From contig CAJNDS010000350.1 in NCBI GenBank assembly GCA_905221605.1, forward strand, positions 62,001-126,000: a stretch of DNA of 64,000 nt, read 5' to 3'. This document shows positions 19,175-32,735 of this stretch, one piece after another. Position 1 is the stretch's first letter. Every line of letters begins with the position of its first letter. The position numbers and the translations under genes were made by a program. The DNA is from Symbiodinium natans (lineage: Eukaryota; Sar; Dinophyceae; Suessiales; Symbiodiniaceae). The notes under the pieces were generated by a model. The model worked only from the letters and a program-made list of their open reading frames with translations, had not been told where the DNA came from and did no database searches.

Positions 19175-20025
19175 GGTAGTATCACGTCGTCTCTTGCCAG
19201 TCAGAGCCTCCACCCAGTCGTGGCTGTGCAGCTCTGTTCATCTGTTCAAGTTGGAGCGGCTTCGCCGTGTCCTGAAGGAAAAGGGATGTCCCGGCCCCGA
19301 TCCCGAAAAACCCTCTGAGAACTAGAGCCTTAAATTCTTTTCTCGTTTGACTCTGAGCTCAATAAGTCAGAACTTACTTGGCGCATCCTGAGCTGGAGCC
19401 TCGCAATTTTGGCTTGGTTCTGGATTGAAGGCTGTGCGGCTATGCGCGTCTTGTGTTATTGTCCCGAGCCCTGTCAGAAGCAAAAGAATGGCGCGTGCCA
19501 AGCCACCTAGCTTTGTTTGAACTTTCCGGCAACGGCTCATCGCAAAGGCATCGTGCAAAATTTCATGCTTGAATGCAGCCTCCAAGCTCATGTCGTGACT
19601 TCGACGAAGAAGTTATTACGACACTACGAGGATGGACGGAAAGAACTTCTCACGAGCTATTAGCGAGCGCGCGCATCAATTAATCATTGTACCTCCCCAC
19701 GATGCCCCTCTAACTAGTGAGACAGCTTAGCTTATGTGAAAGTAAATGTCCTAACGCATTTCACAGGGGCGCTGCCTATGCACTTCACCAACAAACGGTC
19801 AAGACCTCCTGTGAATAACCACACGGCCGCGGCTCTAGTGCCGGTGCTGTCGGTTTTTGTAGGTGTTTTGCAGAGTAGGCACATGCCAGGATGGGAGGCA
19901 GCTTTGTTGCGCAAGCTGTTGTCTAATTTGTCTGTCTTGGTTTCTGTCCAGTACCTGTCGGCGCGCCTTGCTACAGTTTCGGCTTCAGACCCCAGTCAGC
20001 TGAGACATCTTCGGCGCACTCCAAA
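19175..20025 (+). other. Upstream region of array gene copy 1
   Basis: It continues the spacer broken by the copia element and is nearly the same in every unit. Just before the gene there is a pyrimidine-rich stretch ending in a CAG (AG at 19950-19951), 74 nt upstream of the ATG. This would suit a spliced-leader trans-splice acceptor, the usual way dinoflagellate mRNAs get their 5' end. That role is inferred. A short ORF at 19736-20074 is conserved between units but overlaps the gene start and is probably not a separate gene. Confidence 0.4.
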
Positions 20026-22135
20026 ATGGCAAATATGGCAATGTTTCTGTTTGCGTGTGTCGGTGCCATCTTGACTACCGGCATGGAGATCCCCGCTACA
20101 GACCAAGCAGATGAGTCATGCGCATTGCAGAGCAAAGCCTCGGACCACGTGACGGAGAAGCTGGAGACCTCGGAGGAGCGACTTGCAGCAACGCAAGCAG
20201 CAACGCAAGTGACGTCCGAATCCGGAAGTGGTGCAACACATTCACCTCCTCCCCAATCAGGCATAAGGGCAAAGTCACCGCCATCAAGCCTTCTGAAGCG
20301 ATGTGGGCATGGGATGTGAAGCAGGCAGCTGGCATTTCAAAACTAAACAGTTTTTAGTTAGCTGTATATGTGTCCCAGTAACTGATGGTTGACTCTGTAT
20401 GCTGTGTGGCATGAATTGCAGGTGCAGTTCCTGACCGACACAGGTGACAAACTCATGGCCTTTCGGATGCTCAACCGTTTCGAGTGGCACGGTTGAAGGC
20501 GAGGGATGGGAACCTGAGAATGCGTTCAGGGACGATATTGATGCGGCATGGGGCGGTAGCCAGGATAGGAGTGGAAGCTTCTACATTGGGGTCCATTGCC
20601 CCACTGCGGTGAAGTTGGGGGAGGTGAGGCTTCAACAAGAGCCTCATCCGTCGAGCCCACCTGTTGACAAGGTGAAGATTGAATTCACCATGGATGATGT
20701 CGGTGGGAGTACTCAATGGCTTAAGTTCTGCGAGGTGTCAATCAGCCAAAACAGCTTGGAGACGATATGGTTTCTCGGAATTCTCTATTACGTTGAGGCT
20801 TGCCACATGTGCAATAAGAACTGGTGTGCCGGACCGTACATGCAGCACGACACCTACGTTGAAGTTGATCATCTGAAAGGACCTTCCTTGGCAGATGCGC
20901 CTGAGGGCTGCGGCGTGATCACCTCCGATACCAGGATGGCCCGCAACCCCGAGACAGGAGCAATCTACGCCCTGGTTCCTTTCATGTCGAAAACTTCAAG
21001 CCCATGTGATTGCACGACGGAGTGGATGAGCGGACATGTTCATGTGGTCTTCAATGGTTGTGCGGATCACAGCCATGATGGGCAAATTTGGTGCTACGTT
21101 GTCGGAGGAAGGAAATGCTCGCAGGCAACAGAGTCTTCTTGGTTTCCTGGCGCATATTTTCTTACTGGGTGCACGCCTTCCACTCAGTCCACTCCAAAAC
21201 AGGTACTTGGCCGCCCATTAACGCTGAACGGCAAGACCTTGCTGGCTACTGCCACTGCAACGCGTGAGTTCAAGGATTTGGCTGATGGGTGGGGATTCCC
21301 CGCCAGTAACTTGGGTCACCCAATGCTGTCAGCAGTGAGCGGCAGAGCTGCGCATATGCCTCAGGAATTGCTGGAGGAAGCCCTGCGTGGCTTTGGCACC
21401 GGAAATCCATTCCCAGAGGCAACCGGCACTCTGGCGATGGAATCGCAACTCCCGCACATGCTTGCTGTGGCACAAGCGGAGCTTGCCAGTGCGGGTCCTG
21501 AGGAGCGTGAGCATTGGAAGGAAGCGGGCTTGGCAGAGCATGCGTCAGTTGGTTCCTTTGCGAAGCTTTGCTTGGAGTTGCTTGTTGCAGGAGCACCGCC
21601 AAGGTTGTTGCGCCGCGCCATCAAGGCACAGGAGGAGGAACTTGTGCATGCTCATCTGTCTCTGGGCCTTTTGCGTGGTGCACACCATGAACTCCAATCG
21701 CCCACTGTCTTCAAAAGCTTGAGGGTCGACCTCGCCAATGCTACCCAGACAGATGGCCATGGTGGCTTTGCCATCGAACGCTTGGACCTCCCAGAACACA
21801 GCTTTGAAGTACGGCGTGACTTTGTTGCGCTCCGAAATGCCGCCATCGAGGAGGGTCTCATCGGCGAGGGCCGTGCGGCGCTTCGGCTCTTCCAGCGCTC
21901 TCTTGAAACTCTGCATGGCCAGAGCGAGGGTCAGCTGGATGGCCGCGAGGTGTTGTCGGAAGGCCGCCGGGCTCTTGCGAAGATCGTTTGGGCGATTGCG
22001 AACGATGAGGCGCGCCACGCCGCATTGGCCATGGAGACCATTGAGTGGCTTTCGGGGAGAGACAGCAGACCACAGGCACAGCTGCCCAAAGTGCAGATCA
22101 GCTCAGGGACTGTGGTCGTGCAGGAGGTTGCATAA
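20026..22135 (+). pseudogene. Array gene copy 1: secreted discoidin/ferritin-like protein, frameshifted
   Basis: Same gene as copy 4 (see 32736-34860), with a signal-peptide exon from ATG 20026, an intron at 20325-20421 and a long second exon. Compared with the other copies it lacks 10 bp in exon 1 (near 20274) and 5 bp at the start of exon 2 (near 20456). Together these restore the frame, but the shifted segment between them runs into a TGA before the intron, so the full protein cannot be made. Exon 2 from about 20460 to the TAA at 22133-22135 is intact and keeps the ferritin-like domain. This copy lies next to the copia insertion. It could still be expressed if transcription starts inside exon 2, but no signal for that is seen. 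Confidence 0.7.
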
Positions 22136-24252
22136 GCTGCAGCTGTGTGGGCGTGCAAGCGGACAGCTCCAGTGAACAGAAGTTAGATCTTAGTTGACCA
22201 CATGAGACAACTCCCATGAAAGCTAAGATGGGGCCACAAGACAAGCTTGCAAAGAGGGCTTAGCTTGTGCCCCAGCCAAAAGAGCGGGGCAGGGACCGTC
22301 TCAAGAAGTCATAAATCACAACAATAAGACTGATAACAATCATCATAATACGAAGATACAGTAAATTATTATCATTAGTACTACTATTACTCGTAAAGTA
22401 GGTCGCCCCTAGAGCAATGGCTACATCACACAAATGCTCCTTTATATAGTGTTAACGGGCAATGAGAACTACATTGGGTCTGAACCTCAAAAGGCCGCAA
22501 GAGACAGAATCATTTAAGATAACGTCTCTCCTGCTTTCCTCCCAGCTCAGCTCCCAAGCGTTCACCGACGATGCAGCGATCTGCATCGAACGCATGGTAT
22601 TGGAAAATTACTTACTATCATTATTGTTGTTTTTGTTAATTGCTCTGTTTATGACCCGCTGCGGACAGTCGCTGTAGTAGGTTGAAGAGCCACGCGGGCC
22701 ATGCAAGCTCAGAGCTGGTGCAGATTTTATGCAATTTTGCGCTGACGCTGGAGGCTGCTCCCAGAACAGTAGTAATAATAGTAGTAATGGTAGGTATCAT
22801 AAGTGATAGTAATATTAACAGAAACATAATAGAAATAATATTCGTAATCATATGTAGTACTTGTAGTAGTACTTGTAGTAGTAGTAACAATACTAGTTAT
22901 AATGAACGAAGTAATAACAACAGACATAATAGTGAGAATTTCAGTATCAGCACAAGGCAATTTGAGAACGAAGGTGTGTAACCGAGCTTGGATTCTGAAA
23001 GCATTGAACTCGGATCAGGAATGAAACGTGATGTTGGAGTGGCCTCTCCATCATGTGTGCCTAATTTGTGGATCCTGGTGGACAGTCGCCGTAATAGGTT
23101 GAAGAGCCCCAGAAGGAAAACAGCACATGGCCGACCACGAGCTGTTAGAACATTATAGCAATGATACTGGTTAGTAGTAATACCGATAGTAAGAATAATA
23201 ATAATACTAGTACTACTAGTACTAGTAGGGATTCAGGATATTTAGGGGTTTGCGGTTCAAAGAGAGTCCATGTCCGGAGCATGTGCAAAGGTGCAAATGT
23301 GCAAATGTGCAAAGGTGCAAAGGTGCAAGGGTGCAAGTCTACAGCCCGGGACTCCAAGACCTTTGAGCTTGATACCACAAAGCGCTAAAGGGTAGTATCA
23401 GGGTAGTATCACGTCGTCTCTTGCCAGTCAGAGCCTCCACCCAGTCGTGGCTGTGCAGCTCTGTTCATCTGTTCAAGTTGGAGCGGCTTCGCCGTGTCCT
23501 GAAGGAAAAGGGATGTCCCGGCCCCGATCACGAAAAACCCTCTGAGAACTAGAGCCTTAAATTCTTTTCTCGTTTGACTCTGAGCTCAATAAGTCAGAAC
23601 TTACTTGGCGCATCCTGAGCTGGAGCCTCGCAATTTTGGCTTGGTTCTGGATTGAAGGCTGTGCGGCTATGCGCGTCTTGTGTTATTGTCCCGAGCCCTG
23701 TCAGAAGCAAAAGAATGGCGCGTGCCAAGCCACCTAGCTTTGTTTGAACTTTCCGGCAACGGCTCATCGCAAAGGCATCGTGCAAAATTTCATGCTTGAA
23801 TGCAGCCTCCAAGCTCATGTCGTGACTTCGACGAAGAAGTTATTACGACACTACGACGATGGACGGAAAGAACTTCTCACGAGCTATTAGCGAGCGCGCG
23901 CATCAATTAATCATTGTACCTCCCCACGATGCCCCTCTAACTAGTGAGACAGCTTAGCTTATGTGAAAGTAAATGTCCTAACGCATTTCACAGGGGCGCT
24001 GCCTATGCACTTCACCAACAAACGGTCAAGACCTCCTGTGAATAACCACACGGCCGCGGCTCTGGTGCCGGTGCTGTCGGTTTTTGTAGGTGTTTTGCAG
24101 AGTAGGCACATGCCAGGATGGGAGGCAGCTTTGTTGCGCAAGCTGTTGTCTAATTTGTCTGTCTTGGTTTCTGTCCAGTACCTGTCGGCGCGCCTTGCTA
24201 CAGTTTCGGCTTCAGACCCCAGTCAGCTGAGACATCTTCGGCGCACTCCAAA
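22136..24252 (+). repeat. Array spacer between copies 1 and 2
   Basis: About 2.1 kb with no gene. Contents in order: 3' flank, a TAG/AAT trinucleotide patch (about 22765-22910), a 60-bp dispersed repeat (near 23054), a second trinucleotide patch, a GGTGCAAA period-8 minisatellite (about 23284-23330), and the conserved gene-upstream region with a pyrimidine tract and AG about 74 nt before the ATG. It shows the empty copia target (GGTAGTATCACG near 23401). Confidence 0.85.
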
Positions 24253-26368
24253 ATGGCAAACATGGCAATGTTTCTGTTTGCGTGTGTCGGTGCCATCTTG
24301 ACTACCGGCATGGAGATCCCCGCTACAGACCAAGCAGATGAGTCATGCGCATTGCAGAGCAAAGCCTCGGACCACGTGACGGAGAAGCTGGAGACCTCGG
24401 AGGAGCCACTTGCAGCAACGCAAGCAGCAACGCAAGTGACGTCCGAATCCGGAAGTGGTGCAACACATTCACCTCCTCCCCCATCAGGCATAAGGGCAAA
24501 GGGCTGGCGAATCACCGCCATCAAGCCTTCTGAAGCGATGTGGGGATGGGATGTGAAGCAGGCAGCTGGCATTTCAAAACTAAACAGTTTTAAGTTAGCT
24601 GTATATGTGTCCCCGTAACTGACGGTTGACTCTGTATGCTGTGTGGCATGAATTGCAGGTGCAGTTCCTGACCGACACAGGTGACGAACTCATGCCATTG
24701 CCTCCTTTGGGATGCGCAACTGTTTCCAGTGGCACGGTTGAAGTCGAGGGATGGGAGCCTGAGAATGCGTTCAGGTACGATATTGATGCGAAATGGGGCG
24801 GTCGCAAGGATGCGAGTGGAAGCTTCTACATTGGGGTCCATTGCCCCACTGCGGTGAAGTTGGGGGAGGTGAGGCTTCAACAAGAGCCTCATCCGTCGAG
24901 CCCACCTGTTGACCAGGTGAAGATTGAATTCACCATGGATGGTTTCGGTGGGAGTACTCAATGGCATAAGTTCTGCGAGGTGTCAATCAGCCAAAACAGC
25001 TTGGAGCCGATATGGTTTCTCGGAATTCTCTATTACGTTGAGGCTTGCCACATGTGCAATAAGAACTGGTGTGCCGGACCGTACATGCAGCACGACACCT
25101 ACGTTGAAGTTGATCATGCGAAAGGACCTTCCTTGGCAGATGCGCCTGAGGGCTGCGGCGTGATCACCTCCGATACCAGGATGGCCCGCAACCCCGAGAC
25201 AGGAGCAATCTACGCCCTGGTTCCTTTTTCAAGCCCATGTGATTGCACCACGGAGTGGATGAGCGGACATGTTCATGTGGGCCTCAATGGTTGTGCGGCT
25301 CACAACCATGATGGGGAAATGTGGTGCTACGTTGTCGGAGGAAGGAACTGCTGGCAGGCAAGAAAGTCTGCGCGGTTTCCTGGCGCATTTTTTATTTCTG
25401 GGTGCACGCCTTCCACTCAGTCCACTCCAAAACAGGTACTTGGCCGCCCATTAACCCTGAACGGCAAGACCTTGCTGGCTGCTGCCACTGCAACGCGTGA
25501 GGTCAAGGATTTGGCTGATGGGTGGGGATTCCCCGCCAGTAACTTGGGTCACCCAATGCTGTCAGCAGTGAGCGGCAGAGCTGCGCATATGCCTCAGGAA
25601 TTGCTGGAGGAAGCCCTGCGTGGCTTTGGCGCCGGAAATCCATTCCCAGAGGCAACCGGCACTCTGGCGATGGAATCGCAACTCCCGCACATGCTTGCTG
25701 TGGCACAAGCGGAGCTTGCCAGTGCGGGTCCTGAGGAGCGTGAGCATTGGAAGGAAGCGGGCTTGGCAGAGCATGCGTCAGTTGGTTCCTTTGCGAAGCT
25801 TTGCTTGGAGTTGCTTGTTGCAGGAGCACCGCCAAGGTTGTTGCGCCGCGCCATCAAGGCACAGGAGGAGGAACTTGTGCATGCTCATCTGTCTCTGGGC
25901 CTTTTGCGTGGTGCAAACCATGAACTCCAATCGCCCTCTGTCTTCAAAAGCTTGAGGGGCGACCTCGCCAATGCTACCCAGGCAGATGGCCACGGTGGCT
26001 TTGCCATCGAACGCTTGGACCTCCCAGAACACAGCTTTGAAGTACGGCGTGACTTTGTGGCGCTCCGAAATGCCGCCATCGAGGAGGGTCTCATCGGCGA
26101 GGGCCGTGCGGCGCTTCGGCTCTTCCAGCGCTCCCTTGAAACTCTGCATGGCCAGAGCGAGGGTAAGCTGGATGGCCGCGAGGTGTTGTCGGAAGGCCGC
26201 CGGGCTCTTGCGAAGATCGTTTGGGCGATTGCGAACGATGAGGCGCGCCACGCCGCATTGGCCATGGAGACCATTGAGTGGCTTTCGGGGAGAGACAGCA
26301 GACCACAGGCACAGCTGCCCAAAGTGCAGATCAGCCAAGGGACTGTGGTCGTGCAGGAGGTTGCATAA
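24253..26368 (+). CDS. Array gene copy 2: secreted discoidin/ferritin-like protein (intact)
   Basis: Exon 1 is 24253-24561 and exon 2 is 24659-26368, separated by a 97-nt GC-AG intron (phase 0) flanked by GCAGG on both sides. Without splicing the first frame stops at 24618. The predicted product starts with a hydrophobic signal peptide, continues through a discoidin-like domain that spans the intron, a Cys-rich middle with a WCYVVGG motif, and a C-terminal ferritin-like domain with two E-x-x-H helices. It differs from copies 1, 3 and 4 by lacking a four-residue MSKT insertion before SSPCDC and by a KDAS segment in the discoidin part, both shared with copy 5. Spacing and domain reading are as described for copy 4. 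Confidence 0.8.
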
Positions 26369-28494
26369 GCTGCAGCTGTGTGGGCGTGCAAGTGGACAGC
26401 TCCAGTGAACAGAAGTTAGATCTTAGTTGACCACATGAGACAACTCCCATGAAAGCTGGGTCCACAAGAAGAGCTTGCAAAGAGGGCTTAACTTGTGCCC
26501 CAGCAGCGGGGCAGGGACCGTCTCAAGAAGTTATAAATCACAACAATAAGACTGATCAGAATCATCATAATGCGAAGATACAGTAAATTATTATCATTAG
26601 TATTACTATTACTCGTAGAGTAGGTCGCCCCCAGAGGGCAATGGCTACATCACACAAGTGCTCCTTTATATAGCGTTAACGCGCAATGAGAACTACATTG
26701 GGTCTGAACCTCAAAAGGCCGCAAGAGACGGAATCATTTAAGATAACGTCTCTCCTGTTTTCCTCCCAGCTCAGCTCCCAAGCATTCACCGACGATGCAG
26801 CGATCTGCATCGAACGCATGGTATTGGAAAATTACTTACTATCATTATTGTTGTCTTTGTTAATTACTCTGTTTATGACCCGCTGCGGACAGTCGCTGTA
26901 GTAGGTTGAAGAGCCACGCGGGCCATGCAAGCTCAGAGCTGGTGCAGATTTTATGCAATTTTGCGCTGATGCTGGAAAGGCTGCTCCCAGAACAGTAATA
27001 GTAATAGTAGTAATGGTAGGTATCATTAGTGATAGTAATATTAACAGAAACATAATAGAAATAATGTTCGTAATAATATGTAGTACTTGTAGTAGTACTT
27101 GTAGTAGTAGTAATAATACTAGTAATAATGAACGAAGTAATAACAACAGACATAATAGTGAGAATTTCAGTATCAGCACAAGGCAATTTGAGAACGAAGG
27201 TGTGTAACCGAGCTTGGATTCTGAAAGCATTGAACTCGGATCAGGAATGAAACGTGATTTTGGAGTGGCCTCTCCATCATGTTTGCCTAATTTGTGGATC
27301 CTGGTGGACAGTCGCCGTAATAGGTTGAAGAGCCCCAGAAGGAAAACAGCACATGGCCGACCACGAGCTGTTAGAACATTATAGCAATGATACTGGTTAG
27401 TAGTAATACCAATAGTAAGAATAAATAATAATAATAATATTAAGAAGAAGAATAATAATGGTACTACTAGTACTAGTAGGGATTCAGGATATTTAGGGGT
27501 TTGCGGTTTAAAGAGAGTCCATGTCCGGAGCATGTGCAAAGGTGCAAAGGTGCAAAGGTGCAAAGGTGCAAGGGTGCAGGTCTAAAGCCCGGGACTCCAA
27601 GACCTTTTAGCTTGATACCACAAAGCGCTAAAGGGGTAGTATCAGGGCAGTATCACGTCGTCTCTTGCCAGTCAGAGCCTCCACCCAGTCGTGGCTGTGT
27701 AGCTCTGTTCATCTGTTCATGTTGGAGCGGCTTCGCCGTGTCCTGAAGGAAAAGGGATGTCCCGGCCCCGATCCCGAAAAACCCTCTGAGAACTAGAGCC
27801 TTAAATTTTTTCTCGTTTGACTCTGAGATCAATAGGTCAGAACTTACTTGGCGCATCCTGACCTGGAGCCTCGCGATTTTGCTTGATTCTGGATTGCAGG
27901 CTGTGCGGCTATGCGCGTCTTGTGTTATTGTCCCGAGCCCTGTCAGAAGCAAAAAAATGGCGCGTGCCAAGCCACCTCGCTTTGTTTGAACTTTCCGGCA
28001 ACGGCTCATCGCAAAGGCATCGTGCAAAATTTCATGCTTGAATGCAGCCTCCAAGCTCATATCGTGATTTCGACGAAGAAGTTATTACGACACTACGACG
28101 ATGGACGGAAAGAACTTCTCACGAGTTATTAGCGAGCGCACGCATCAATTAATCAATCTACCTCCCCACGATGCCCCTCTAACTAGTGAGACAGCTTAGC
28201 TTATGTGAAAGTAAATGTCCTAACGCATTTCACAGGGGCGCTGCCTATGCACTTCACCAACAAACGGTCAAGACCTCCTGTGAATAACCACACGGCCGCG
28301 GCTCTGGTGCCGGTGCTGTCGGTTTTTGTAGGTGTTTTGCAGAGTAGGCACATGCCAGGATGGGAGGCAGCTTTGTTGCGCAAGTTGTTGTCTAATTTGT
28401 CTGTTTTGGTTTCTGTCCAGTACCTGTCGGCGCGCCTTGCTACAGTTTCGGCTTCAGACCCCAGTCAGCTGAGACATCTTCGGCGCACTCCAAA
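26369..28494 (+). repeat. Array spacer between copies 2 and 3
   Basis: Same organisation as the spacer at 22136-24252, no gene. The trinucleotide patch is short, an extra AAT/AAG run lies near 27420-27460, and the GGTGCAAA minisatellite is at about 27537-27580. Confidence 0.85.
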
Positions 28495-30618
28495 ATGGCA
28501 AATATGGCAATGTTTCTGTTTGCGTGTGTCGGTGCCATCTTGACTACCGGCATGGAGATCCCCGCTACAGACCAAGCAGATGAGTCATGCGCATTGCAGA
28601 GCAAAGCCTCGGACCACGTGACGGAGAAGCTGGAGACCTCGGAGGAGCGACTTGCAGCAATGCAAGCAGCAACGCAAGTGACGTCCGAGTCCGGAAGTGG
28701 TGCAACACATTCACCTCCTCCCCCATCAGGCATAAGGGCAAAGGGCTGGCGAATCACCGCCATCAAGCCTTCTGAAGAGATGTGGGCATGGGATGTGAAG
28801 CAGGCAGCTGGCATTTCAAAACCAAACAGTTTTTAATTAGCTGTATATGTGTCCCCGTAACTGACGGTTGACTCTGTATGCTGTGTGGCATGAATTGCAG
28901 GTGCAGTTCCTGACCGACACAGGTGACAAACTCATGCCATCGCCTTTCGGATGCTCAACTGTTTCGAGTGGCACGGTTGAAGTCGAGGGATGGGAGCCTG
29001 AGAATGCGTTCAGGGACGATATTGATGCGGCATGGGGCGGTCGCCAGGATAGGAGTGGAAGCTTCTACATTGGGCTCCGTTGCCCCACTGCGGTGAAGTT
29101 GGGGGAGGTGAAGCTGCAACAAGAGCCTCATCCATCGAGCCCACCTGTTGACAAGGTGAAGATTGAATTCACCATGGATGATGTCGGTGGGAGTACTCAA
29201 TGGCTTAAGTTCTGCGAGGTGTCAATCAGCCAAAACAGCTTGGAGACGATATGGTTTCTCGGAACTCTCTATTACGTTGAGAATTGCCACATGTGCAAGA
29301 AGGACTGGTGTGCCGGACCGTACATGCAGCACGACACCTACGTTGAAGTTGATCATCTGCAAGGACCTTCCTTGGCAGATGCGCCTGAGGGCTGCGGCGT
29401 GATCACCTCCGATACCAGGATGGCCCGCAACCCCGAGACAGGAGCAATCTACGCCTTGGTTCCTTTCATGTCGAAAACTTCAAGCCCATGTGATTGCACC
29501 ACGGAGTGGATGAGCGGACATGTTCATGTGGTCTTCAATGGTTGTGCGGATCACAGCCATGATGGGCAAATGTGGTGCTACGTTGTCGGAGGAAGGAAAT
29601 GCTCGCAGGCAACAGCGTCTTCTTGGTTTCCTGGCGCATATTATATTACTGGGTGCACGCCTTCCACTCAGTCCACTCCAAAACAGGTACTTGGCCGCCC
29701 ATTAACCCTGAACGGCAAGACCTTGCTGGCTGCTGCCACTGCAACGCGTGAGTTCAAGGATTTGGCTGATGGGTGGGGATTCCCCGCCAGTAACTTGGGT
29801 CACCCAATGCTGTCAGCAGTGAGCGGCAGAGCTGCGCGTATGCCTCAGGAATTGCTGGAGGAAGCCCTGCGTGGCTTTGGCGCCGGAAATCCATTCCCAG
29901 AGGCAACCGGCACTCTGGCGATGGAATCGCAACTCCCGCACATGCTTGCTGTGGCACAAGCGGAGCTTGCCAGTGCGGGTCCTGAGGAGCGTGAGCATTG
30001 GAAGGAAGCGGGCTTGGCAGAGCATGCGTCAGTTGGTTCCTTTGCGAAGCTTTGCTTGGAGTTGCTTGTTGCAGGAGCACCGCCAAGGTTGTTGCGCCGC
30101 GCCATCAAGGCACAGGAGGAGGAACTTGTGCATGCTCATCTGTCTCTGGGCCTTTGCGTGGTGCAAACCATGAACTCCAATCGCCCTCTGTCTTCAAAAG
30201 CTTGAGGGGCGACCTCGCCAATGCTACCCAGACAGATGGCCACGGTGGCTTTGCCATCGAACGCTTGGACCTCCCAGAACACAGCTTTGAAGTACGGCGT
30301 GACTTAGTTGCGCTCCGAAATGCCGCCATCGAGGAGGGTCTCATCGGCGAGGGCCGTGCGGCGCTTCGGCTCTTCCAGCGCTCCCTTGAAACTCTGCATG
30401 GCCAGAGCGAGGGTAAGCTGGATGGCCGCGAGGTGTTGTCGGAAGGCCGCCGGGCTCTTGCGAAGATCGTTTGGGCGATTGCGAACGATGAGGCGCGCCA
30501 CGCCGCATTGGCCATGGAGACCATTGAGTGGCTTTCGGGGAGAGACAGCAGACCACAGGCACAGCTGCCCAAAGTGCAGATCAGCCAAGGGACTGTGGTC
30601 GTGCAGGAGGTTGCATAA
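28495..30618 (+). pseudogene. Array gene copy 3: frameshifted by one base
   Basis: Exon 1 is 28495-28803, the intron 28804-28900, and exon 2 starts at 28901. It is almost identical to copy 4 but has one T fewer in a T run near 30154 (CCTTTGCG where the others have CCTTTTGCG). The frame is lost in the middle of the ferritin-like domain and stops at 30205. The correct frame resumes and runs open to the TAA at 30616-30618. The truncated product would keep the first di-iron helix pair and lose the second. A homopolymer sequencing error is a realistic alternative to a true mutation. Confidence 0.7.

Positions 30619-32735
<2,117 letters not shown>

Noticed and set aside
19736-20074. 112-codon frame conserved upstream of each array gene
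   Set aside because: It overlaps the true gene start and part of the likely trans-splice leader; conservation follows from unit duplication, and copy 4 has a deletion in it.
24247-24262. CCAAAATGGC at the array gene start, complementary to the core of the dinoflagellate spliced leader
   Set aside because: Only about 10 bases, antisense, and it overlaps the ATG; most likely coincidence. No full spliced-leader relic was found.
26832-27563. Long minus-strand frames in array spacers rich in Leu, Thr or Ser
   Set aside because: They translate TAG/AAT trinucleotide repeats and vary in length with the repeat number.
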